Assembly: GCA_025352375.1 (NCBI GenBank)
Contig: JANXTL010000113.1
Span: 1-35,204, forward strand
Origin: Acetobacteraceae bacterium
GTDB lineage: Bacteria > Pseudomonadota > Alphaproteobacteria > Acetobacterales > Acetobacteraceae
Length of the DNA: 35,204 nucleotides
Reading direction: 5' to 3'
The notes under the pieces are model-generated. The model did no database searches. It was not told where the DNA came from and saw only the letters and a list, made by a program, of their open reading frames with translations. The translations under genes and the position numbers were made by a program. Position 1 is the first letter of the stretch. Every line of letters begins with the position of its first letter. Below, piece after piece: positions 1 through 8,069 of the stretch.

Positions 1-307
1 TTGATCAGGACAGCAAGGTTCGGCGTCGGCAGGAGCTCCGTCAGAGCCTGACGTTTTGGGAGTGCAGAAATCTTGGGGTCAATCCGCTGATTTGTAGGCG
101 CTGGCTCTTGAACACAGCGGGCCGTCCACACATGGTATAAAATACAGATTGAACCGCCCCCTCCCCCTGTGGGAGGAGGCCGGGGGAGGGGTCGTGCTTT
201 CGCATGTACTTGCGTCCCCGCATCCTCGCAGCATAGCATCCTACCCATGGGTAGCACCCACGCCGATCAAGGAGCGTTCAAGAACTAACCAAGAAGGAAA
301 TCGAGCC
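1..307. other. Leading intergenic stretch without a supported gene
   Basis: No convincing coding region is visible here. Short open frames exist on both strands, but none has a ribosome binding site together with recognisable protein content. The stretch holds one REP-like GC palindrome at about 153-193. The leader of the amidohydrolase follows, with a purine-rich AAGGAAA just upstream of the ATG at 308. A promoter for the downstream genes is expected here, but I see no clear -35/-10 pair. Confidence 0.5.
153..193. repeat. REP-like GC-rich palindrome, copy 1
   Basis: A run of the form ACCGCCCCCTCCCC, short spacer, GGGAGG, then GGCCGGGGGAGGGG can fold on itself through its C-tracts and G-tracts. 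A very similar block in the same orientation occurs at 19777-19817, with a different loop (CTGTGG here, TTAAGG there). Two copies of one short palindrome in unrelated places indicate a dispersed REP-type family. Here it is intergenic, upstream of the amidohydrolase gene. Confidence 0.65.
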
Positions 308-1429
308 ATGAGCCGCACCTACAATGTTGTCGACGCCGACGGGCATATCCTCGAGCCAATCAGCCTGTGGCAGGACTACATGGACCCCGCCTTCCGCGAC
401 CGAGCGCCAAGGCTGATGAAGGACGAAACCGGCAAGGAGAGGCTGGTGATCGAGGAACAGGTCCTCGGCAGCAAGAAAGGTATGGGTGCGCTGGGTGCGG
501 TGGGTGCGCGCCAAGGCACCGTGGTGGACGACACCATGGAATACGCGAACGGCAAAAAGGGCGGCTTCGACCCTCATGCCCGCATCCCCGACATGGACCT
601 CGACGGCATCGACGCCGCGTTCCTGTATCCCAGCATCGGGTTGTTCTGCGGCGCCATACAGGATCCGCCGCTGGCCGCGGCGGTGGCCCGCGCCTATAAT
701 CGCTGGCTGGCGGATTATTGCAAACCCTACCCGGATCGGCTGTTCGGGGTCGCGATGCTGCCGATGCAGTCCGCCGACCTCGCGATCGAGGAAATGAAAT
801 TCGCCCGCAAGGAGTTGGGCTTCAAAGGCGCCTTCGTCCGGCCCAATCCCTACAACAACATGATGATCGACCACCCGCACTACGAGAAATTCTGGTCGGT
901 GGCGGAAGACCTGGACATGTCGATCGGCTTCCATGAGGGCGCCGGCGCCGGCATGCCGCAGGTGGGTGTCGACCGGTTCGAGGGAAGGGGCGCCCGCCAC
1001 ATCATCACCCACACCATGGAAATGATGCTGGTCGCCCTGGCCTGCATCTGGGGCGGGGTTTGCGAGCGGCACCCGAAAGCCCGCATCGGCTTCCTGGAAT
1101 GCGGCGGCGGCTGGATCGCGCCGTGGCTGGACCGCATGAACCGTCACTTCGACGACATCGGCTTCAACGACTCCGGCTTGAAGACGCGCCCGAGCGAGTT
1201 GTTCGCGCGCAATTGCTGGATCGCGTTCGAACCGGTGGAGGGGTGCCTCGGCCCGTTGGCCGATTATGTCGGGTCCGACAAGATCCTGTGGGCGACGGAC
1301 TATCCGCATCCCGACGGGTTCTTCCCCGGCGCGCCGGAGATGGTGCGTGGGCTGCTAAAGGGCGCCTCGGCCGAGACAATGCGCAACGTCATGGCAGTGG
1401 GCGCATTAAAGTTCTACGGGATGCAGTAA
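308..1429 (+). CDS. Amidohydrolase (PF04909, amidohydrolase-2/ACMSD-like family)
   Basis: A 373-residue protein of the TIM-barrel metal-dependent hydrolases that includes ACMSD-type decarboxylases. Visible signatures are the N-terminal VVDADGHILEP (Asp-x-Asp-x-His, first metal site), a central GFHEGAG with the second metal His, HTMEMM, and the late ATDYPHPDG supplying the catalytic Asp. The frame stays open further upstream to 149, but that part is low-complexity and crosses the REP-like repeat. I chose ATG 308 because AAGGAAA lies upstream and typical family sequence begins there. The Rieske oxygenase gene follows after 22 nt, so the two are probably co-transcribed. The family performs C-C or C-N bond hydrolysis, or decarboxylation of ring-derived acids. 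The substrate is not determinable here. Confidence 0.88.
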   Translation: MSRTYNVVDADGHILEPISLWQDYMDPAFRDRAPRLMKDETGKERLVIEEQVLGSKKGMGALGAVGARQGTVVDDTMEYANGKKGGFDPHARIPDMDLDGIDAAFLYPSIGLFCGAIQDPPLAAAVARAYNRWLADYCKPYPDRLFGVAMLPMQSADLAIEEMKFARKELGFKGAFVRPNPYNNMMIDHPHYEKFWSVAEDLDMSIGFHEGAGAGMPQVGVDRFEGRGARHIITHTMEMMLVALACIWGGVCERHPKARIGFLECGGGWIAPWLDRMNRHFDDIGFNDSGLKTRPSELFARNCWIAFEPVEGCLGPLADYVGSDKILWATDYPHPDGFFPGAPEMVRGLLKGASAETMRNVMAVGALKFYGMQ

Positions 1430-1451
1430 ATCCAGCCAGGGAGATACGGTT

Positions 1452-2732
1452 ATGCTGTCACGTGAAGACAACGAGATCGTCACCCGCGTCGGGCCCGCCA
1501 CCCCCATGGGCCGCACAATACGGATGTATTGGGTGCCTGCGGTGCTGTCGTCGGAAATCGCCGAACCCGACGGCGCACCCGTGCGGGTGCGCCTGCTGGG
1601 GGAAGATCTCGTTGCCTTCCGCGACACGTCGGGAAAAATCGGGCTGCTCGACGAATTCTGCCCGCATCGCCGCGTCTCCCTGTTCTTTGGCCGCAATGAG
1701 GAATGCGGGCTGCGCTGCATCTACCACGGCTGGAAGTTCGATACGAACGGCCAATGCCTGGCGATGATGAACGAACCGGAAGAAAACGACTTCAGCGACA
1801 AGATCAAGGCAACATCCTACCCAACCGTCGAGCTCGGCGGCATCGTCTGGGCCTATATGGGGCCACCCAGCCAGCAACCCGCACCACCGAATTTCGCCTG
1901 GACCCGCGCGCCGGAAACCCATCGCCACGTGACCAAAGTCATTGAAGAATGCAACTGGTTGCAGGCGTTGGAGGGCGGCATCGATACCTCCCACGCGCCG
2001 ATCCTGCATCGGCTGATCAGTGAATCTTCCACAAGGGGTGGGTTCAAACCGTCTAGCCCCTTCGTGCGCGGCAAGGCGCCGAAGCTGGTCGTGGACCTCA
2101 CCGACTACGGCTATCAATACGCTGGCGTTCGGCCGTTGGGGGATGACGAGCAGCACGTCCGCACCTACCATTTCATTCTGCCGTTTCACCAAATCCGGCC
2201 GTCCCGGACTCCCAGCGGCATTTACGTCGATGCTGGCCACATCTGGGTGCCGATGGATGACGAAACCTGCATGGTCTACAATTGGAACTATAGCCCTGGT
2301 GCTCAGGGCCTGACCGAGGAAGACCGGCTGGAAGCCCAACTCGGCAATGGGCCGCTGCATGTCGATCCAAAAACGTTCCGGTCGAAGGCGAACCGGGGCA
2401 ACAACTATCTCCTGGATCGGGATGTGCAGCGATTGGAGAGTTACTCCGGCATCGACGGCATCAATGCGCAGGATCGAGCGTTGCAGGAAAGCATGGGGCC
2501 GATCGTGGATCGGTCGAAGGAACATCTGGGCCCCGCCGACAAGGCGATCATCCAGGCCCGTAAGCTGCTGCGCGACGCGGTGCGGACGGTTGCGGCCGGG
2601 GAACGCCCGCCTGGGGCAGGCACCAGCTATTACAACTTGCGGGCCGGGGAAGCGGTGTTGCCGCGCGAGGCGGATTGGCGCAAGGAGGTCGCGCCGGATC
2701 TGACGCCAGAGGCGATCCTGGCGACGGTTTGA
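1452..2732 (+). CDS. Rieske non-heme iron oxygenase, large (alpha) subunit, phthalate-dioxygenase type
   Basis: A 426-residue ring-hydroxylating or O-demethylating oxygenase component. The Rieske [2Fe-2S] ligands are FCPHRR (Cys-x-His) and, about 17 residues later, CIYHGW (Cys-x2-His). The mononuclear iron site is seen in EECNWLQALEGGIDTSHAPI, followed by LH: the conserved Asn/Asp bridge and the two His ligands. Length and motif order match alpha-only oxygenases such as phthalate 4,5-dioxygenase and vanillate demethylase, which need a separate reductase; none is encoded nearby. AGGGAG precedes ATG 1452. Placement between an amidohydrolase and a CoA-transferase suggests a degradation pathway for an aromatic or cyclic compound. 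The substrate is unknown. Confidence 0.92.
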   Translation: MLSREDNEIVTRVGPATPMGRTIRMYWVPAVLSSEIAEPDGAPVRVRLLGEDLVAFRDTSGKIGLLDEFCPHRRVSLFFGRNEECGLRCIYHGWKFDTNGQCLAMMNEPEENDFSDKIKATSYPTVELGGIVWAYMGPPSQQPAPPNFAWTRAPETHRHVTKVIEECNWLQALEGGIDTSHAPILHRLISESSTRGGFKPSSPFVRGKAPKLVVDLTDYGYQYAGVRPLGDDEQHVRTYHFILPFHQIRPSRTPSGIYVDAGHIWVPMDDETCMVYNWNYSPGAQGLTEEDRLEAQLGNGPLHVDPKTFRSKANRGNNYLLDRDVQRLESYSGIDGINAQDRALQESMGPIVDRSKEHLGPADKAIIQARKLLRDAVRTVAAGERPPGAGTSYYNLRAGEAVLPREADWRKEVAPDLTPEAILATV

Positions 2733-2739
2733 CGAACGG

Positions 2740-2777
2740 CGTTCCCTCCGTATCATCGTGTGAAATCGGAGGGAACG
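2740..2777 (+). promoter_or_regulatory. 11-bp perfect hairpin sequestering the Shine-Dalgarno of the CoA-transferase gene
   Basis: CGTTCCCTCCG (2740-2750) is exactly complementary to CGGAGGGAACG (2767-2777), with a 16-nt loop. The right arm contains GGAGGG, the only good ribosome binding site for the ATG at 2782. In the RNA, an 11-bp GC-rich stem would hide it. No U-run follows, so it does not look like an intrinsic terminator. It could be a translational switch, an mRNA-processing stem or a DNA operator; the choice is inference. Confidence 0.6.
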
Positions 2778-2781
2778 AACC

Positions 2782-3981
2782 ATGGACTACGATGCGGCCT
2801 TCGCGGGGCTGAAGGTGATCGACTTGACAGGCGGGGTGGCCGGCCCGTCCTGCGCCATGATGCTGGCGCAACACGGCGCGGACGTGATCAAGATCGAAAC
2901 GCCGCACAATGGCGGCGACTGGTCGCGCATCCTGGGCCGCACCTACGGCGACCACTCGGCGTTCTCGTTCTACGGCACGATGGGAAAGCGCGCGTTGGCG
3001 CTGGACCTGAAGACCGACAAGGGCAAGGAAGTGCTGTGGCGCCTGATCGACGGCGCGGATGTATTCATGGAGGGCTTCAAACCCGGCACCATCCAGAAAT
3101 ACGGCTTTGGCTATGACGCGGTCAGCGCGAAGAACCCCGGCATTCTGTATTATTCGATCTCCGGCTTCGGGCAGACCGGCCCACTCGCGGCGCGCCCGGC
3201 GATGGACCCGGTGTTGCAGGCATTTACGGGTATCGTGACCGAAAATAAGGGTGAGCACGATAACCACCCGCATCGCATCGCTATCTCGCTCATCGACATG
3301 TTCAGCGGGTTGCTGGGCTTCCAGGCGATCTCCACGTCGCTTTATGTTCGGCGCGAGCAGGAAGTGAAGCAGGGCCGGTTCATCGAACTCAGCCTGATGC
3401 ACGGCGGCGCGATGCTGTCGGTTATCCGTCTGATCGCCAACTACCTGGAGCACGGCGCGGCGCAGCGCACGTCCATGCCGAACGGGGTGTTCAACACCTC
3501 GAACGGCCAGATCAACATCACCATGGTGCGGCCTGGGGACTGGAAACCGTTCTGTCAATCTATCGACCGGATGGACCTGTACGACAACCCCCGGTATTCC
3601 ACCCACAAGGCCCGCGGCGATAACCTGGATGAATTGCTGGACATCGTCCGCCCTGTTATCAAATCTCGCACCACCGAATGGCTGAGTGAGCGCCTCACCG
3701 AACGCGGCATCATGAACGGCCGCGTGAACAGCTACCAGGAATTCCTTAAGGAAGAACAGGTCGCCGCGACGGGGATCATGGCGTGGCTGGCACAGCCGGG
3801 CATCGCCGAACTGGTGCCGATGCCGAATATTCCTGGCCTGCCGCCGCTGGTAAGCGGATCGAAGCGCGCCCATGCGCCTCGGGTCGGCGAGCACTCCCGC
3901 GATGTGCTGGCGGAGCACGGGTATAGCGCGGCTGAGATCGACGCGATGGTCGCGGGCAAGATCGTGGGGGTGCCGAGCTAG
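2782..3981 (+). CDS. Class III CoA-transferase (CaiB/BaiF family)
   Basis: A 399-residue member of the CaiB/BaiF family, which moves CoA between carboxylic acids. Family features are the N-terminal LKVIDLTGGVAGPSCAMMLA, then GADVIKIE, the FMEGFKPGT segment, YYSISGFGQTGP and the late VNSYQEFLKEEQ. The length is standard. The catalytic Asp is expected near the AMDPVLQAFTG segment (about residues 140-150). The gene starts 49 nt after the Rieske gene and its ribosome binding site sits in a stable hairpin. In context it probably activates the acid produced by the upstream oxygenase and hydrolase for thiolytic cleavage by the nearby thiolase. That pathway role is inference. Confidence 0.92.
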   Translation: MDYDAAFAGLKVIDLTGGVAGPSCAMMLAQHGADVIKIETPHNGGDWSRILGRTYGDHSAFSFYGTMGKRALALDLKTDKGKEVLWRLIDGADVFMEGFKPGTIQKYGFGYDAVSAKNPGILYYSISGFGQTGPLAARPAMDPVLQAFTGIVTENKGEHDNHPHRIAISLIDMFSGLLGFQAISTSLYVRREQEVKQGRFIELSLMHGGAMLSVIRLIANYLEHGAAQRTSMPNGVFNTSNGQINITMVRPGDWKPFCQSIDRMDLYDNPRYSTHKARGDNLDELLDIVRPVIKSRTTEWLSERLTERGIMNGRVNSYQEFLKEEQVAATGIMAWLAQPGIAELVPMPNIPGLPPLVSGSKRAHAPRVGEHSRDVLAEHGYSAAEIDAMVAGKIVGVPS

Positions 3982-4136
3982 TCTCAGCCAAGGAATACCG
4001 CAGCATAAAACTCTTTGCATTCTCTCCGCCAGACTGCGCATGCTCCGGGTCGGAGAAGACGCGCGGACGGTTCCGGCCGGCGGTTTCTGGCATCCGGCCC
4101 CGGATCGCGCGCCCCCAAACCAACGGAGTGTGCGCC

Positions 4137-4571
4137 ATGACAGTCGCGGCTATTTTGAAGCACAAAGGCAGCCAGGTGACCACGATCGGCCCGTCCATGT
4201 CTGTCGGTGAGGTCATCAAAATTCTGTCCGAACACCACATCGGCTCCGTCCTCATCGTCGATGACACCACCAATCTGCTCGGCATTGTCAGCGAGCGCGA
4301 CGTTGTCCGCTGCCTCGCCGCCAACGGTGCGGGTGGGCTGGAGATGACGGCTGGGCAAGTCATGACCAAGGCTTTGCAATGCGCCCATCCCGGCACCACT
4401 GTAAGCGAGGCGATGGCGCTCATGACCGAAGGCCGGTTCCGCCATCTTCCCGTGGTCGACCACGGCGACCTGGTCGGTCTGGTCAGCATCGGCGACGTGG
4501 TGAAATCCATTATCACCCAACGTGAACACGAGGTTGAAAGCCTGGTAGCCTACGTCGCCGGCAGCGGTTAA
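4137..4571 (+). CDS. Tandem CBS-domain protein
   Basis: A 144-residue stand-alone CBS pair (Bateman module). The first CBS domain spans about residues 12-70, with VLIVDDTTNLLGIVSERDVV. The second spans about 75-135, with HLPVVDHGDLVGLVSIGDVV. Each ends in the usual G-x-V-S-x-x-D-V-V block. Such proteins bind adenine nucleotides and act as regulatory subunits or energy sensors. A GTG at 4128 is in frame, but it overlaps the AACGGAG ribosome binding site, which is well placed (8 nt) for ATG 4137. It sits between the CoA-transferase and the thiolase with no other partner, so its target is unclear. Confidence 0.9.
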   Translation: MTVAAILKHKGSQVTTIGPSMSVGEVIKILSEHHIGSVLIVDDTTNLLGIVSERDVVRCLAANGAGGLEMTAGQVMTKALQCAHPGTTVSEAMALMTEGRFRHLPVVDHGDLVGLVSIGDVVKSIITQREHEVESLVAYVAGSG

Positions 4572-4597
4572 CCTCCCTTCCCGTTGCAACGGGAGGT
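4571..4597 (+). promoter_or_regulatory. Nested palindrome after the CBS gene
   Basis: Two mutually exclusive foldings share this site. ACCTCCC (4571-4577) can pair with GGGAGGT (4591-4597). The inner CCCGTTGCAACGGG is itself a perfect 14-nt palindrome. The site overlaps the CBS stop codon and contains the only ribosome-binding-like sequence for the small open frame starting at 4600. It may be a terminator without a U-tract, a short REP-type repeat or a translational control stem. Confidence 0.4.
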
Positions 4598-4599
4598 CC

Positions 4600-4731
4600 A
4601 TGATCGAAGACCTTCGCGGCCAAGCCGAGGCGATGCTGGCGGGGATCGCCGCACCGAGGCCGACACCGTCCAGGGGATGGCCTTCGCCGGCGCAAGTCAC
4701 CCAAATCCAGATCGTGATCGATCTCCCGTAA
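4600..4731 (+). CDS. Possible 43-residue small protein
   Basis: An open frame starts at ATG 4600, preceded by GGGAGG with only 3 nt spacing, and stops at 4729-4731, 12 nt before the thiolase ATG. The N-terminus MIEDLRGQAEAMLAGI could form a helix; the rest is Pro/Arg-rich and then hydrophobic. I do not recognise it. High-GC DNA produces such frames by chance, and the spacing from the ribosome binding site is tight. It is listed because the position fits a translated link between the CBS gene and the thiolase. Confidence 0.25.
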   Translation: MIEDLRGQAEAMLAGIAAPRPTPSRGWPSPAQVTQIQIVIDLP

Positions 4732-4743
4732 AGGACCCGCGCC

Positions 4744-5892
4744 ATGCCCCAGGCCTATATCGTCGACGCCATCCGCACGCCCACCGGACGTCGCCGCGGC
4801 GGGCTGGCACAAGTGCATCCCGCCGATCTCGGGGGGCACGTGCTGCGTCACATCGTCGCCCGCAACGCTATCCCGGCCGACGAGTACGACGACGTGGTCT
4901 TCGGCGCCATCGACACCGTCGGCCCGCTGTCCTTCAACATCGCCCGTACTTGTTGGCTGGCCGCGGGCCTGCCGCTCACGGTCCCAGGGGTGACGATCGA
5001 CCGCATGTGCGGCTCGTCCCAACAGGCCATCCATTTCGCCGCGCAAGCAGTCATGAGCGGCACGCAGGACGTGGTGATCGCGGGCGGTGTCCAGACCATG
5101 AGCCAGATCCCCATCGGCTACGCCTTTACCGCCGCCGAACCGCTCGGCCTGGGCGACCCCTTCTCCACCAGCGAGGGCTGGGTGGCGCGCTTCGGCACGC
5201 AGGAGGTTTCGCAGTTCCGCGGCGCCTCCATGATCGCCGAGAAATGGGGTTTTTCCAGGCAGGCGATGGAGGTCTTCGCCCTCGAAAGCAACAATCGCGC
5301 GCTCAAGGCGCAGGCCGAGGGGCGCTTCGATCGGGAAATCGTGCCGCTGAATGGAGTAACGAAGGACGAAACCCCGCGTGCCTCCTCGCTGGAGAAAATG
5401 GCCGAACTCAAGCCGCTGCCCGGCTTCCCGCTGCTGACCGCCGCTGTGTCGAGCCAGACCTGCGACGCCGCCGCCGCCGTGCTGATCGTGTCGGAGGTTG
5501 CGTTGAAGCGCTACAACCTCAAGCCTCGCGCCCGCATCCATCACATGAGCGTAATGGGCGACGATCCCATCGTCATGCTGACCGCGCCCATCCCCGCGAC
5601 GAAGCGCGCCATGCAGCGCACCGGCATGAAGTGGGAAGACCTCGATATCGTGGAATGCAACGAAGCCTTCGCTTCGGTCCCCATGGCGCTGCTGGCCGAA
5701 ACGCCTATCCCGCATGAACGCCTGAACCCCAACGGCGGCGGCATCTCGTTGGGCCACCCGATCGGGGCCACCGGCGCCCGCATCATGACCACCATGCTGC
5801 ACGAGCTCGAACGCACCGGCGGCCGCTACGGACTGCAAACCATGTGCGAGGGCGGCGGGACGGCGAACGTCACCATCATCGAACGACTCTAA
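4744..5892 (+). CDS. Acetyl-CoA C-acyltransferase (thiolase)
   Basis: A 382-residue thiolase that cleaves 3-ketoacyl-CoA with CoA or runs the reverse condensation. All active-site blocks are present: the nucleophile Cys in DRMCGSSQQAIHFA (near residue 93), ECNEAFA, the NGGGISLGHPIGATGAR block carrying the catalytic His, and the C-terminal MCEGGGTANVTI with the second catalytic Cys. AAAGGAC lies just upstream of ATG 4744. As the last enzyme of the left-hand group it would release acetyl-CoA or another acyl-CoA from the ring-derived CoA ester. The fatty-acid or ketoadipyl preference cannot be read from the sequence. Confidence 0.94.
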   Translation: MPQAYIVDAIRTPTGRRRGGLAQVHPADLGGHVLRHIVARNAIPADEYDDVVFGAIDTVGPLSFNIARTCWLAAGLPLTVPGVTIDRMCGSSQQAIHFAAQAVMSGTQDVVIAGGVQTMSQIPIGYAFTAAEPLGLGDPFSTSEGWVARFGTQEVSQFRGASMIAEKWGFSRQAMEVFALESNNRALKAQAEGRFDREIVPLNGVTKDETPRASSLEKMAELKPLPGFPLLTAAVSSQTCDAAAAVLIVSEVALKRYNLKPRARIHHMSVMGDDPIVMLTAPIPATKRAMQRTGMKWEDLDIVECNEAFASVPMALLAETPIPHERLNPNGGGISLGHPIGATGARIMTTMLHELERTGGRYGLQTMCEGGGTANVTIIERL

Positions 5893-5933
5893 AAACGTGA
5901 TATGGTCCGGTAGTACCCTGGTTGGAGGCCCGC

Positions 5934-7961
5934 ATGAAGCGCCAATATCTGATCGCGGTTTTCCTGGCGGGACTTGCCACTCCGGCATGGGCCACCGATC
6001 TGACCCTCAAACGGGTCATGCTGTCCTCGGGTGGCATCGGCTATTTCGAATATGCCGCCGACGTCGACGGTAACGACGCGCTCGGCCTCGACGTGCCGCT
6101 GGATAAGGTCGATGACGTCCTGAAATCGTTGGTCGTGTTCGATAAATCGGGCGCCGTCGCCGGCGTGGAATTACCCGGCCGGGACAACACCGTCGCCGCG
6201 TTCGGTGACCTGCCGTTTGGGCCCGAGGCGCTGAAATCGCCCGTCGAAATCCTGAATGCACTGCGCGGAACCCAAGTGACCGTTCAGGGGCCCCGCCCCA
6301 TGACCGGGCGCATTTTGCAAATCGAATCCGCGACCGAGACAACCGACAAGACCGTCGTCCAGCGCAACCGCGTCACCTTGCTGACAGCCGATGGCCTGCG
6401 CCAGTTCGTGCTGGAGGATGCCGATGCGGTCCAGGTCGCCGATCCCATCCTGCGCAGCCGCATCGAACGAGCCCTGGAGGCCTTACGGCGCGAAGCCGGC
6501 CTCACAACCCGCCATTTGACCATTCGCGTCAAAGGCGAGGGCAAACGGACGATCAACGTCGGATACGTCGCCGGCGCGCCGCTCTGGAAGGCAACCTACC
6601 GCCTGATGCTGCCGGATGCGGCATCGCCCAAGGCCCGCCTGCAGGGGTGGGCGACACTCGAGAACCAGTCCGGAGCCGATTGGAAGGGCGTCGCGCTGAC
6701 GCTGCAATATGGTAATCCCGTCACATTCCGGCAGGCGCTATACAGATCCTATTTCGTGCAACGCCCGGAAGTGCCGGTGGAGATCCTCGGTCACGTGCTG
6801 CCGGACGTAGACACAAGGGCTCGGCCACAGGAACCGTCAGCGGACGAAGCCACGGCGGCGGGTCTGCGTCGGGACATGCCCGCGGGATTCGTTGCGAGCC
6901 CTCGCTCGGCGCCCAGCCCGGTTCCCGTTGCCAAACCCGCGCCGCCGACACCGCCCATGGCTCCGCCTGCCGAGATGGCGAATGCCGACGAAAGCGCTGA
7001 GGAGACAATTTTCACCCTCGCACAACCCGTCGATCTCACCGCCGGCCATTCGGCGAACCTGCCGATCGTCGACCGGGAGATCCCGGCGGAGCGGATCGGA
7101 TTGGCCCAGTACCTCCACTCGCATCCCCTGTCCGCCATCCGTATCCATAACGATGCCGGCCAGAGCCTGCCCGCCGGGGTCCTGACCCTGTATGAGGCCC
7201 GAACGTCGATCAGCTTCGCTGGCGATGCACGGCTCGGCGGATTGCCGGCCGGTGAGACGCGGCTGCTTTCTTTTGCACAGGATCTGCGCACGACCGTCGA
7301 TTCCAAGCTGTTGTCCCAGCCCAATCTGGTCTCGGCATTCAGCGTGGCCGACGGCATTCTCAACTACGTTCTGCGGACGCGACAGGTTGTTCGCATCTCG
7401 GCGACCGCCCCGGCGAACGAGCCGCGCGATCTGTTGCTCGAGTTACCGAAAGGCAGCGGCGATCAAACCCTGACCGTCGTGGAAGGGAAAGCAAAGCCGA
7501 CGGAGTCCACCGCGGGGGCCTGGCGTCTGGCGGTGACCTTGAAGGCGGGGGAAACCCAGATCGTTACCGTGCATATCGATCAGCCGTTGCGTTACTCGAC
7601 CGCCCTTCTGACCGGCGACGATAATACGTTACAGCTCATTATCGGCAACGATAGCCTGAACGCGGCCGGGCGCACCGCCCTGCGTCATGTGATCGATCTG
7701 CGGCGCGACGAAGCCCGCAAGCGGGCGGAGGTCGAGGTGTTGCGAAAGACATTGACCGACGTGCAGGCCGACGAAAGCCGCATCCGCAGTAATCTGGCCG
7801 CCGTTAGCGCCAGCGACGCCCTGCGCACGCGGCTGATGCGGGCACTCGATGCCGATGAAACAAAGATCGAGCAACTGGGGAATTCGATCGCCGAGGCGAC
7901 GGCGGCTGCTGACAAAGCGCACCGGACGCTCGTGGACGCCATCGCCGCACTGCATATCTGA
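5934..7961 (+). CDS. Secreted DUF4139-like protein
   Basis: A 675-residue exported protein. Residues 1-20 form a signal peptide ending in TPAWA before Thr-Asp. An N-terminal beta-rich region (about 20-200) leads into a DUF4139-like core with LWKATYRLMLPD and ATLENQSGADWKGVALTLQYG (about 215-270). A Pro/Ala-rich linker lies near 320-350, a second beta-rich part at 360-560, and a charged coiled coil at about 575-670. GGAGG at 5924-5928 selects ATG 5934; an in-frame TTG at 5922 is upstream but lies in the ribosome binding site. The DUF4139 family has no settled biochemical role. The protein probably works in the periplasm. It is convergent with the OmpA-domain gene. Confidence 0.8.
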   Translation: MKRQYLIAVFLAGLATPAWATDLTLKRVMLSSGGIGYFEYAADVDGNDALGLDVPLDKVDDVLKSLVVFDKSGAVAGVELPGRDNTVAAFGDLPFGPEALKSPVEILNALRGTQVTVQGPRPMTGRILQIESATETTDKTVVQRNRVTLLTADGLRQFVLEDADAVQVADPILRSRIERALEALRREAGLTTRHLTIRVKGEGKRTINVGYVAGAPLWKATYRLMLPDAASPKARLQGWATLENQSGADWKGVALTLQYGNPVTFRQALYRSYFVQRPEVPVEILGHVLPDVDTRARPQEPSADEATAAGLRRDMPAGFVASPRSAPSPVPVAKPAPPTPPMAPPAEMANADESAEETIFTLAQPVDLTAGHSANLPIVDREIPAERIGLAQYLHSHPLSAIRIHNDAGQSLPAGVLTLYEARTSISFAGDARLGGLPAGETRLLSFAQDLRTTVDSKLLSQPNLVSAFSVADGILNYVLRTRQVVRISATAPANEPRDLLLELPKGSGDQTLTVVEGKAKPTESTAGAWRLAVTLKAGETQIVTVHIDQPLRYSTALLTGDDNTLQLIIGNDSLNAAGRTALRHVIDLRRDEARKRAEVEVLRKTLTDVQADESRIRSNLAAVSASDALRTRLMRALDADETKIEQLGNSIAEATAAADKAHRTLVDAIAALHI

Positions 7962-8069
7962 CAGGAGCAATCAATCTCGTGCCGATGATCGGTCTGTTGA
8001 ACGGTGCCGGCGCCGACGTGATTTCGATGGATAATCGGCGTGCGCAAAAATCCTCATGGCACCGAAGCT

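Noticed and set aside
2740-2777. Intrinsic terminator between the Rieske and CoA-transferase genes
   Set aside because: The stem is strong, but no T-run follows and the right arm contains the ribosome binding site of the next gene.
2548-4041. A 497-codon open frame on the minus strand opposite the CoA-transferase
   Set aside because: Arg/His/Ala-rich with no family features; it is the mirror of a strongly supported gene in high-GC DNA. The same applies to long antisense frames at 278-1309, 1458-2783, 4513-5988 and 15238-16245.
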